Assembly: GCF_004139715.1 (NCBI RefSeq) | Contig: NZ_CP035544.1 | Coordinates: 2,421,501 to 2,485,500, forward strand | Reading direction: 5' to 3' | Origin: Muriicola soli | Lineage (GTDB): Bacteria > Bacteroidota > Bacteroidia > Flavobacteriales > Flavobacteriaceae | DNA: 64,000 bases | In this document: positions 51,911 to 60,201 of the stretch, one piece after another | Position numbering within the stretch: the stretch's first letter is position 1 | Layout: every line of letters starts with the position of its first letter | Program-made: the position numbers and the translations under genes | Notes under the pieces: generated by a model | What the model was told of the DNA's origin: nothing | Databases searched by the model: none | The model's input: only the letters and a program-made list of their open reading frames with translations

Positions 51911-53803
51911 TTAATTCTGTAATTTAAGAATATAGGACTGTAAGGGGGCAAGACTTATCTGAAAGAGTCCTTGCCCTTTTTCAATTTTTAACTGTACTTC
52001 AGTTTCATTGTACAGTAGGTCAGATAATACGTATTGAGATCCCTCTTCCAATCCCCAGGATTTGACAACCTCAGGGGAAATCTTCATCTCAAATTCATAA
52101 GACTCCGAAGCATCGAAATTCGTCAATACCAGCAAACGCTCGTTGTCTTTCCATCGCACAAAGGAGTAAACCCGGTAATTATATCCTTCTGTATTATCGC
52201 GGTTGTAATAGTGGATGTCTTCGTAGGCCCCCATCAGAGCTTTACTTTTGATCGTCAGATTTAGTAGCCGTTTATAAAAATCTCTGAGGTCCGCTTCTTC
52301 TTCAGACAGTTGCCCCCCGTCAAATTTCTTATCATTCACCCATCGCTGGTGATGCGGAACGCCGATATAATCAAAGATAGATGTCCTTGAAGGGCTACCA
52401 AATCCGGCATCTTCCGCCCCTGGTTCTCCCACCTCCTGACCAAAATATATCATAGTGGGCGAAGTACTCAAGGTTGCCGAGACCACCATGGCCGGTTTAC
52501 CCCTTAAGGCATCCCCGGCAAATTCGGGACTGGCAATGCGCTGTTCATCGTGATTTTCCAAAAAGTGAAGCATATGGTGTTCAATATCCATTAAGCCTTC
52601 CTGAACCACGGGAATATGATCCGTCCAGCCGTGGCCCTGCATAATATGTTTAAGACTATCGTAGAGTTCAACCTTGTCATAGAGGTAATCCATTTTTCCC
52701 CTGTGGATATAATCCCGGTAGAGTGACGGATTGTAAACTTCGGCCAGCAATAAGGCATCTGGATTTTTTTCTTTGATATGAGAATTGAGATAGCTCCAGA
52801 ATTCCACAGGCACCATTTCTGCCATATCGAAGCGAAAACCATCTACTCCTAATTCGAGCCAGTAAAGAGCGATGTCCCTGAATTTAATCCAGGAATCGGG
52901 TACTGATTTATCCTTCCATAATGCCAAATGTTCCCTATCCGACTTTGTTGCGTAGTCTGCGGGCAGTTGATCAAAGTCAAGAGTTCCATCAGGTCTTACC
53001 CCGTAATTGATTCTCACCGTTTCATACCAGTCGTTCATATCAGGCTGGGCAAGCCTCGAGCCGTTCCCTGTCCATTTTGCAGGATTTTCCTCAAATTGAC
53101 GATCTGCAAGGGGATGTGGGTTTCCTCCTAATGGCCTGTACCCATTTTTCCATTCGGGAACCTGAAATGCGGTCCCTGGGATATAGTAAAAATTATTGTC
53201 CCTTTTATATTCTACTGTAGTATCATCAGTTGCGCCAAAGGCCTCTTTCCCCTCAGGTGTTGAAGCACCTTCATAATGACGTGCAACGTGGTTGGGGACA
53301 ATGTCGATGATCACCTTCATTCCCGCCTGATGGGTTCGCTCTACCAGCTCCTTAAATTCCTCCAGTCTCTGATCTGGTTTGCTCGCAAGATCCGGGCTAA
53401 CGTTGTAATAGTCTTTTACCGCATAGGGTGATCCGGCCCTTCCCTTGATCACATCAGGATCATCCTTTGAAATCCCGTATTGGGAATAATCTGTTGCCAG
53501 GGCGTGATGTGGCACCCCGGTATACCAAATATGTGTGACTCCCAGCTCCCTGATTTCCTTCAATGCCTTTGGAGTAAAATCACCAAACTTTCCTACTCCA
53601 TTTTCTTCTATAGTACCCCAGGGCTTATTTGTCGTATTCGTATTCCCAAATAACCTGGTAAACACCTGGTAAATCACTTTCTTTCCTTGTTCTTCCATTT
53701 CAAATCTATCTTTTTCCACCCCGTCTTCACGCTTAATATCTTCACAGCATATCAGCAAAGACACAAGTACAAACGCAAGGACAAGTCTTTTAGTCATCAT
53801 CAA
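51911..53803 (-). CDS. GH13 alpha-amylase-family lipoprotein
   Basis: 630 residues. Lipoprotein signal RLVLAFVLVSLLICC. The GH13 barrel has DIVPNHVARH (region I), GFRFDMAEMVP (region II, nucleophile Asp), LLAEVYNPSLY (region III, acid/base Glu) and FLENHDEQRI (region IV, Asp stabiliser). A C-terminal beta domain follows. It is probably a surface or periplasmic alpha-glucan hydrolase of the maltose locus. Three Met codons start the protein, so the exact start is uncertain by two residues. It overlaps the next GH13 gene by 14 bases and ends the operon. Confidence 0.92.
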   Translation of the reverse strand: MMMTKRLVLAFVLVSLLICCEDIKREDGVEKDRFEMEEQGKKVIYQVFTRLFGNTNTTNKPWGTIEENGVGKFGDFTPKALKEIRELGVTHIWYTGVPHHALATDYSQYGISKDDPDVIKGRAGSPYAVKDYYNVSPDLASKPDQRLEEFKELVERTHQAGMKVIIDIVPNHVARHYEGASTPEGKEAFGATDDTTVEYKRDNNFYYIPGTAFQVPEWKNGYRPLGGNPHPLADRQFEENPAKWTGNGSRLAQPDMNDWYETVRINYGVRPDGTLDFDQLPADYATKSDREHLALWKDKSVPDSWIKFRDIALYWLELGVDGFRFDMAEMVPVEFWSYLNSHIKEKNPDALLLAEVYNPSLYRDYIHRGKMDYLYDKVELYDSLKHIMQGHGWTDHIPVVQEGLMDIEHHMLHFLENHDEQRIASPEFAGDALRGKPAMVVSATLSTSPTMIYFGQEVGEPGAEDAGFGSPSRTSIFDYIGVPHHQRWVNDKKFDGGQLSEEEADLRDFYKRLLNLTIKSKALMGAYEDIHYYNRDNTEGYNYRVYSFVRWKDNERLLVLTNFDASESYEFEMKISPEVVKSWGLEEGSQYVLSDLLYNETEVQLKIEKGQGLFQISLAPLQSYILKLQN

Positions 53804-55712
53804 CTTGATTTACAAATAACAGAGCGCCTCTTTCACTGATCTCCAATTGATCTTTTAATACAAGGGTATGCCCACTAAATAATTCCCGGAAGGATTTATT
53901 CTCAATCTTCATTTCACTGAACCTATCAAGGCTTAGCGATACTGCATTTTCATTTTTGTTTAGGACAAGCATGATCCTTTTATCTCCGAGGTAACGGAAT
54001 AAAACATAGACCCCTTTTTCCGGACTGAAGTGTTTGGTTTTACCTTCGTGTATTACTTTTTGCCCCTTCCTGAACCTCAACAGAGTCCTGACGAATTTTT
54101 GCATCTCAGCCGCCGCCATATGCAAACCCTCCCCTGTAAAGGCATTCACCACATCCCCTGGCCAACCTCCCGGAAAATCGGTCCTGATAAAGCCATGATC
54201 TCCGGGCTTATCACTATTCTCCATAAGGATTTCGGTACCGTAGTATAGCTGTGGGATTCTGGGGGCTACCATAATAAATGCCAAAGCCATTTTGGTCAGT
54301 ACGGCGTCTTCTCCCAATTGAGTGTGCAGCCGGTCCATATCGTGATTGTCCCCAAATAGCATCATATCCTGAGGAGAAGCGTAATAAAAGTCGTTCGCAA
54401 GACCTTCGTAAAGTTTTACCAGGCCTGTGTCCCAGTCTTCCTTTTCTGTAAGCGCTTCAACAAGGGTTCTTTGCAATGGAAAATCCATGGTGCATTTCAG
54501 ATATGATTCATATCCATCGCGGTTGTGAGCTCCCTGCTGCCAATAGCCAACCACCAAAGGATTGTAACTCCATTCTTCGCCCACTATCGAAAACAAGGGA
54601 TATTCCTTCATTATGCGCCTTGCCCATTCGGCCATAAAATCTTTTTCCGGATAAGGATAGGTGTCCTGTCTTATCCCACCCAACTGCAGTGTTTCGATCC
54701 ACCATAGACTATTCTGTATGATATACCGGGCCAAAAACGGATTGTTTTGATTCAGGTCGGGCATAGAAGGAACAAACCAGCCATTATCCATAAGATCCCT
54801 GTCCCAATCTGAGGCGTAAATGTCCTGGTTTACGGTGCGCCGGTGATTGGTAACCGTTATGTTTTCCCCATTTTCATAACCCTCCTGATAGTTTATCCAA
54901 TCGGAAAAGGGCAGGTCCTCCATCCACCAATGGCTCAAACCGCAATGATTATTAACCTGATCCATGATGAGCTTGATTCCCTTCGCCTTTGCTTTTTGGG
55001 ATAGCTCCTGATATTCTGCAAGATCTCCAAATCTGGGATCCACTTTGTAAAAATCGGTTATTGCGTATCCGTGGTAAGAACTCCGGGGCATATCATTAAT
55101 CAGTAGTGGGCTGGGCCAGATAGCAGTAAGACCCATGTCTTCCATATAATCTAGGTGGTTGATCATACCGCGAATATCGCCCCCGTGCCGGGCATAGTCG
55201 TCCTTGCGGTCAACCGACTGTTCTTTCAAACTGAGATCAATATCGTTGGACGGATCTCCGTTGGCAAACCGATCAGGTGTGATCAGATAAATAACATCTT
55301 TTGTTGAAAACCCAATAAATTCCTCCGGATTTTGAGTCCGGGCCTTTAATTCATATTTGTAAATGATCGCAGCTTGCCCTTTTCTGGTGAATTCCAGTTC
55401 CAATTCACCCGGCTTGGCATCTGAGGGGATCTGCAGGTCGAGAAATAAATAATTGGGGCTGTCGGCCTGGTGAATTTTACTAATGCTGAGGCCGCTTTGT
55501 TTGATCTTCACATCGTATTCCCCTATTCCCGGCCCCTTAACCAGCAACTGCAGAGATGGATCTTTAAATCCAATCCACCAATTCGGGGGTTCTACGCGTT
55601 CAATCTGGGCATTTGCCATGTTACTTATCATAGAGAAGATCAGAAGGAATAGGTATAAGAAGGAGTCGAAGGCAAAACCACCCTCAAATTTATTACTCCC
55701 CATTCCTATCAT
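53790..55712 (-). CDS. GH13 neopullulanase/SusA-like enzyme
   Basis: 640 residues from 55712 (the next ATG, at 55703, is also possible). Signal peptide FLYLFLLIFSMISNMANAQ without a lipobox Cys, so periplasmic. The N-terminal cyclomaltodextrinase-type Ig domain (IERVEPPNWWIGFKDPSLQL) precedes the barrel: MDQVNNHCG, GGIRQDTYPY (nucleophile Asp), FSIVGEEWSY (acid/base Glu) and FGDNHDMDR. It cuts maltooligosaccharides delivered through SusC/SusD. It is one base past the maltose phosphorylase stop. Confidence 0.92.
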   Translation of the reverse strand: MIGMGSNKFEGGFAFDSFLYLFLLIFSMISNMANAQIERVEPPNWWIGFKDPSLQLLVKGPGIGEYDVKIKQSGLSISKIHQADSPNYLFLDLQIPSDAKPGELELEFTRKGQAAIIYKYELKARTQNPEEFIGFSTKDVIYLITPDRFANGDPSNDIDLSLKEQSVDRKDDYARHGGDIRGMINHLDYMEDMGLTAIWPSPLLINDMPRSSYHGYAITDFYKVDPRFGDLAEYQELSQKAKAKGIKLIMDQVNNHCGLSHWWMEDLPFSDWINYQEGYENGENITVTNHRRTVNQDIYASDWDRDLMDNGWFVPSMPDLNQNNPFLARYIIQNSLWWIETLQLGGIRQDTYPYPEKDFMAEWARRIMKEYPLFSIVGEEWSYNPLVVGYWQQGAHNRDGYESYLKCTMDFPLQRTLVEALTEKEDWDTGLVKLYEGLANDFYYASPQDMMLFGDNHDMDRLHTQLGEDAVLTKMALAFIMVAPRIPQLYYGTEILMENSDKPGDHGFIRTDFPGGWPGDVVNAFTGEGLHMAAAEMQKFVRTLLRFRKGQKVIHEGKTKHFSPEKGVYVLFRYLGDKRIMLVLNKNENAVSLSLDRFSEMKIENKSFRELFSGHTLVLKDQLEISERGALLFVNQVDDD

Positions 55713-55713
55713 T

Positions 55714-58023
55714 TTACTGCACCGGATTTTTTGCAACAGGTTGTAAAACGAGCCTCTCCCCATTCAACCTAATCGACATCTCGTGGTCTCCTTCCAATTC
55801 GAAATGCGCGCCTGACTTATCCACAAGGATTTTCAGGATACGGTTTCTGAAATTGATCTTAAAGGAATAGGAATCCCATTCCTTTGGTATTCTTGGCGTA
55901 AAGGACAATTTGTCATTTTTGATCCGCATCCCGCCAAATCCTTCCACAATACTCATCCAGGTCCCGGCCATGGAAGTGATATGTAATCCTTCTTCCACTT
56001 CCTTGTTGTAATCGTCGAGATCTAGTCTGGAAGTACGGAGGTAAAACTGATAGGCCTGTTCCATCCTGTCGAGTTTTGCTGCCTGAATACTATGCACACA
56101 AGGGGAAAGAGATGATTCGTGCACGGTAAATGGCTCGTAAAAATCAAAGTGTTTTTCAAGGTCCTCCTCTGAGAAATGATCTTCAAAAAAATAGAATCCC
56201 TGAAGCACATCAGCCTGCTTGATATAGGGCGACCTCAGAATTCGATCCCAGCTCCACTTTTGGTTGATGGGCCTTTGTGATTTCGGCAGGTCTTCCACGG
56301 TGACCAGCTCCTTGTCCAGAAAACCATCTTGCTGCAGGTAAATCCCTAGTTGATCAGAGAAGGGGAAGTACATAGCATCAGCCACTTCCTTCCATTCGTC
56401 AGTCTCTGATTTGCTTAGTTTGGTATAGCCAATTATCCTGTCGTAATCCTCTTTGTATCCGGCTTTTACTTTGTCGAGTTGTTCAAGGGCATATTGGATA
56501 CACCAACGGGCCATATAATTTGTATACCAGTTATTGTTTACATTGTTCTCATACTCGTTGGGCCCGGTCACACCTAGAATAACATACTTGTTCTTTTGTT
56601 TGGAAAAGGTGGCTCTCTGATGCCAGAAACGGGCAATCCCAATTAAAACCTCCAATCCCATCTCAGGGATATAGGAATAGTCTCCCGTATAACGGAAATA
56701 GTTATAGATAGCAAAGGCAATTGCTCCGTTCCGGTGGATTTCTTCAAATGTAATTTCCCATTCATTATGACATTCTTCCCCGTTCATGGTCACCATGGGA
56801 TACAGGGCGGCGCCATTGGTAAAACCAAGCTTCTTGGCATTTGCGATCGCCTTTTCCAGGTGATTATACCTATACTTCAAAAGGTTCCTGGCTACGTGGT
56901 GATTCTTTGTGGCCATATAAAAAGGAATGCAATAGGCCTCTGTGTCCCAATAGGTGCTTCCCCCGTATTTTTCTCCGGTAAATCCTTTTGGCCCGATGTT
57001 CAACCTCGAATCTTTACCAAGATAGGTCTGGTTGAGTTGGAAAATATTAAATCGTATTCCCTGTTGTGCCTTGGTATCGCCTTCGATAGTGATATCGCTC
57101 ATTTCCCATATTCCTTCCCAGGCTTTTTTCTGTGCCTCGAGAAGAGCATCAAAACCTTGTTTTGTGGCCTTACCTAAAACTTCTTTGGCCGCCTCTACCA
57201 GATTAGCCCCTTTGTGGTTCCGAGATACGGTGTATCCTCCCAACTTATAAAAGGCAACTGTTGAGCCTTTTTCAATCTTCTGTTGGTAAGCGTGACCTAC
57301 CCATAGTTCCTTCTCTTCAGTTTCGTCGGGCTTGTTTTGGATTTTGCCTTTGTATTCCATTTGACAATCCATGAAGGTGCAGGTTTCAAAATTGGTCTTC
57401 ATGGTATGGGCTTCAATAAAGGCCTGGTTTCCCTGAGAGGAAATACTTGTAGTATTCCAAAATTTATCATCCCAATTGCTGTCTTCATTAGTGATTCCAC
57501 TATCGAGAAAGGGTGAAAAAGTCACCGTCAGGTCTTCCTTCACTGCTGTTATCTCATATCGTATAGCCCCAACTTCATCGAGATCTAGGCTCAGGAATCG
57601 GGTTACTTTTACGTCAACCTTTTTATCGTTCTTAAGGGTAGCAATGAAGCTTCTGTAGTAAACCCCTTCTTTCATATTTAATTCTCTTCTGAAATTATCC
57701 ACCCGGCTACAGGTGTTCAGATCAAGAGGTTCCCCGTCAACTAAAACGTTTATGCCGATCCAGCTTGGTGCATTAATAACTTTTGCAAAATATTCAGGAT
57801 AGCCGTTTTTCCACCATCCAACTCTTGTTTTATCAGGGTAATAGACGCCTCCGATATAACTTCCCTGAAAAGTAGGTCCGCTGTACTTTTCTTCAAAGTT
57901 AGCTCGCTGTCCCATAGCCCCGTTTCCCAGGCTAAATATACTTTCGGAAGATTTTACATTTTCTTTGTCGAATCCTTCTTCAATAATCGACCAATCGTTG
58001 AGTTTAATATAATCCTGATTCAT
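55714..58023 (-). CDS. GH65 maltose phosphorylase
   Basis: 769 residues, no signal peptide, so cytoplasmic. N-terminal beta-sandwich (about 1-280) with SLGNGAMGQRANFEE, then the (alpha/alpha)6 barrel. KGFTGEKYGGSTYWDTEAYC contacts the substrate, GVTGPNEYENNVNNNWY carries the general-acid Glu, and HESSLSPCVHS forms the phosphate site. It converts maltose and phosphate to glucose and beta-glucose-1-phosphate. Other GH65 specificities (kojibiose, trehalose) are possible, but two GH13 enzymes and pgmB in the operon favour maltose. Confidence 0.92.
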   Translation of the reverse strand: MNQDYIKLNDWSIIEEGFDKENVKSSESIFSLGNGAMGQRANFEEKYSGPTFQGSYIGGVYYPDKTRVGWWKNGYPEYFAKVINAPSWIGINVLVDGEPLDLNTCSRVDNFRRELNMKEGVYYRSFIATLKNDKKVDVKVTRFLSLDLDEVGAIRYEITAVKEDLTVTFSPFLDSGITNEDSNWDDKFWNTTSISSQGNQAFIEAHTMKTNFETCTFMDCQMEYKGKIQNKPDETEEKELWVGHAYQQKIEKGSTVAFYKLGGYTVSRNHKGANLVEAAKEVLGKATKQGFDALLEAQKKAWEGIWEMSDITIEGDTKAQQGIRFNIFQLNQTYLGKDSRLNIGPKGFTGEKYGGSTYWDTEAYCIPFYMATKNHHVARNLLKYRYNHLEKAIANAKKLGFTNGAALYPMVTMNGEECHNEWEITFEEIHRNGAIAFAIYNYFRYTGDYSYIPEMGLEVLIGIARFWHQRATFSKQKNKYVILGVTGPNEYENNVNNNWYTNYMARWCIQYALEQLDKVKAGYKEDYDRIIGYTKLSKSETDEWKEVADAMYFPFSDQLGIYLQQDGFLDKELVTVEDLPKSQRPINQKWSWDRILRSPYIKQADVLQGFYFFEDHFSEEDLEKHFDFYEPFTVHESSLSPCVHSIQAAKLDRMEQAYQFYLRTSRLDLDDYNKEVEEGLHITSMAGTWMSIVEGFGGMRIKNDKLSFTPRIPKEWDSYSFKINFRNRILKILVDKSGAHFELEGDHEMSIRLNGERLVLQPVAKNPVQ

Positions 58024-58026
58024 AAG

Positions 58027-58683
58027 TTATAATTCTGCTAGTTTCTTAATAAAGTTGAGATCGATCTCGGTAAAATTCTTAAAGATGTACTGAGCATTCG
58101 ATAATGTGTTCTTATTGCCGATGCCCACACTGGTCATTCCTGCCCTGTTTGCTGCTTCTATGCCAGCGATGGCATCCTCAAATACAACGCAGTTTTCGGG
58201 TTTAATACCCAGATTTGAAGCTGCAATCAAAAAGACTTCGGGATTTGGTTTTGCCTTCCTGACCTGTGTGCCGTCAACAATGCTGTTAAAATAAGGAATA
58301 AGTCCCACTTTTTTTAATATTGGCTGTGCATTTTTACTGGCCGATCCCAAAGCCATTGGAATGTTGTGTTCCCGAAGAAAATTGAGCACCTTGGTTACGT
58401 CCGGCAGAATCTCTTCCTCGGTCATGGTTTCAATATATTGCAGATAGTCCTCATTTTTCTCAGCTAACCATTGGTCAAATTGTTCCTGACTAACTTTAAT
58501 TTTACCCCAGTCAAGTAAAATTTCAAGGCATCGCTTCCGACTCACACCTTTAAATTGTTCATTTTGTTCTTTTGTAAACGGAATCCCGAGTTCGTCAGCG
58601 AGGTGTTTCCAGGCCAAATAATGGTACTTCGCAGTATCCACTATTACGCCATCCAGGTCGAATATAAAACCTTTGTTATGCAT
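58027..58683 (-). CDS. pgmB: Beta-phosphoglucomutase
   Basis: 218 residues, HAD superfamily with a C1 cap. FDLDGVIVDTAKYHYLAW (about 7-24) has the Asp nucleophile and acid/base Asp pair with the beta-PGM-specific DTAKYH. FKGVSRKRCLEILL lies in the cap, ALGSASKNAQPILKKVGL is motif II/III, KAKPNPEVFL and VVFEDAIAGIEAA motif IV. It converts beta-glucose-1-phosphate from the GH65 enzyme into glucose-6-phosphate. It is the first gene of the catabolic operon, three bases before the GH65 gene. Confidence 0.95.
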   Translation of the reverse strand: MHNKGFIFDLDGVIVDTAKYHYLAWKHLADELGIPFTKEQNEQFKGVSRKRCLEILLDWGKIKVSQEQFDQWLAEKNEDYLQYIETMTEEEILPDVTKVLNFLREHNIPMALGSASKNAQPILKKVGLIPYFNSIVDGTQVRKAKPNPEVFLIAASNLGIKPENCVVFEDAIAGIEAANRAGMTSVGIGNKNTLSNAQYIFKNFTEIDLNFIKKLAEL

Positions 58684-58817
58684 ATTTGGGTTGGTATGTG
58701 AGGTGATTTTGAATCGTTCAAGTGGGCTTGGATCGTTTTATCTAAAACAGCTGACAATATACAAAGTTGTAACAAGAAGAAGGCAGCCTTTCGAAGGTTT
58801 CATATTTGCTGTCCTAA

Positions 58818-59852
58818 TTATGAATTGGAAAGGGTTGACCCTCTTTCGATCAATGTTGCGGAGATGATCTTTGTTTCAAACTGTTCTTCATCATTTTCTC
58901 CGTGATCGCTTTCAATCTTATCGATGAGCATTTGAGCAGCAGTCTCACCCATTAGTTCCCCGTGTTGATCTACAGAGGTCAGTGAGGGTGTTGAATATTT
59001 TGATAAAATTCCGTCTGTAAAGCCGATACAGGCCATGTCCTGCGGAACGCGTTTATTGTATTTTCGGGCAAGGCCCATACATTTTACCGCAAATATTTCA
59101 TTGACGCAAAGTAAGGCATCGAATTTTTGATTCTTAAAGAAAGCTTCGCTCATACTTTCTTCTTCCATTTGGTAAGGCAACTGAAGTACAAGATTTTCAT
59201 CAAAGGAAATATTGTTGTCCTTTAATGCCCTTCGGTAACCTTCAGCCCTTTTTGCACTGACATTCAAATAATTTTCTGTGGTGACCAGGGCTATTTTTTT
59301 TCGTCCTAGCTCAATGAGATTCTCAACAGCCCGATAGGCCGCTTCTTCGTCATTGATAATTACTTTGTCGCACTGGATCTCATCGGTTACCCTATCAAAT
59401 AGAACCAAAGGAATACCTTGCTCCGTTACTTCCTTGAGATGATTGTAATCGTTTTTTAATTGTGTTTCCGCTGAAAGCGCCATGATAAATCCGTCGATAC
59501 TGCCATTGGCCAGCATTTCCATGTTGATCACTTCCTTGTCAAAAGATTCATCAGAAACACAGACGATAACATTGTACCCTCTGGCGTTTGCGTAATGTTC
59601 GATGCCTCTGAAAACTGTAGTAAAAAAGTGGTGTACGATATCTGGAATAATGACCCCAATATTCTTGGTCCTCTTATTCTTCAGACTGATAGCTATATTA
59701 TTGGGCCGGTAGTTATACAGCTTGGCAAAGGCCTGTATTTTATCCTTGGTATCCCGTCCGATTTCTTCGCTGTTTTTCAGAGCTTTTGAAACCGTGGATA
59801 TGGAGACATCCAATTCCCTGGCAATGTGCTTAAGAGTGATTTTGCGTTTCAA
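58818..59852 (-). CDS. LacI-family transcriptional regulator of the maltose locus
   Basis: 344 residues with the start taken as TTG at 59852, because homologues begin at KRKITLKHIARELD and the sequence upstream contains a hairpin. A formal ATG at 59930 would add 26 atypical residues. The LacI HTH is ITLKHIARELDVSISTVSKA with hinge YNYRPNNIAISLKNKRT. The periplasmic-binding-like effector domain is IGVIIPDIVHHFFTTVFRG through GETAAQMLIDKIES. It lies between the catabolic operon and SusC. It likely binds the palindrome at 60092-60107. Confidence 0.9.
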   Translation of the reverse strand: MKRKITLKHIARELDVSISTVSKALKNSEEIGRDTKDKIQAFAKLYNYRPNNIAISLKNKRTKNIGVIIPDIVHHFFTTVFRGIEHYANARGYNVIVCVSDESFDKEVINMEMLANGSIDGFIMALSAETQLKNDYNHLKEVTEQGIPLVLFDRVTDEIQCDKVIINDEEAAYRAVENLIELGRKKIALVTTENYLNVSAKRAEGYRRALKDNNISFDENLVLQLPYQMEEESMSEAFFKNQKFDALLCVNEIFAVKCMGLARKYNKRVPQDMACIGFTDGILSKYSTPSLTSVDQHGELMGETAAQMLIDKIESDHGENDEEQFETKIISATLIERGSTLSNS

Positions 59853-59899
59853 AAAGAGATACTTTACTTTTTCCCAAGGAATTAAAGGTACATAAAGAG

Positions 59900-59926
59900 A
59901 TGTTAAAAAAAACCTTTTTTTAACAT
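59900..59926. repeat. 12-bp perfect inverted repeat in the lacI leader
   Basis: ATGTTAAAAAAA (59900-59911) is the reverse complement of TTTTTTTAACAT (59915-59926), with a three-base loop. It lies 48 bases upstream of the lacI TTG start. A structured leader or protein-binding site is possible. Low GC makes it a weak terminator. Confidence 0.6.
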
Positions 59927-59988
59927 TCAAATTTTCAAAACTTCCTCTGGAAATTCAGATAAAATAGGGTATGGCAACGAATTTTTGC

Positions 59989-59996
59989 TATATTTG
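59989..59996 (+). promoter_or_regulatory. Candidate -7 element for susC
   Basis: TATATTTG fits TAnnTTTG. No TTG stands at the usual distance upstream. If used, it gives a leader of about 200 bases that includes the palindrome at 60092-60107, consistent with control by the LacI-family protein. Confidence 0.4.
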
Positions 59997-60091
59997 TTTC
60001 GAATTCAATAATAAAGTCATCCCATATTTAGAGATATATTGAAACCTACAAGGTTTAATTATTAAATTACCATGTTTTAAAAGTTATTAAC

Positions 60092-60107
60092 ACGAAACCG
60101 TTTTCGT
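60092..60107. promoter_or_regulatory. Candidate LacI-family operator
   Basis: ACGAAACCGTTTTCGT: perfect 6-bp arms ACGAAA and TTTCGT around CCGT, the size and central CG of LacI/GalR-family operators. It lies in the lacI-susC intergenic region, 95 bases before the susC ATG. Confidence 0.65.
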
Positions 60108-60201
60108 AAACATGCAAAACATTGGTTTTTTGAGAATTAACAATTATTTTATATATGTTTAACGCTTGAATTAAATTAACTAAACTTAAAATTAACTTTT
60201 T

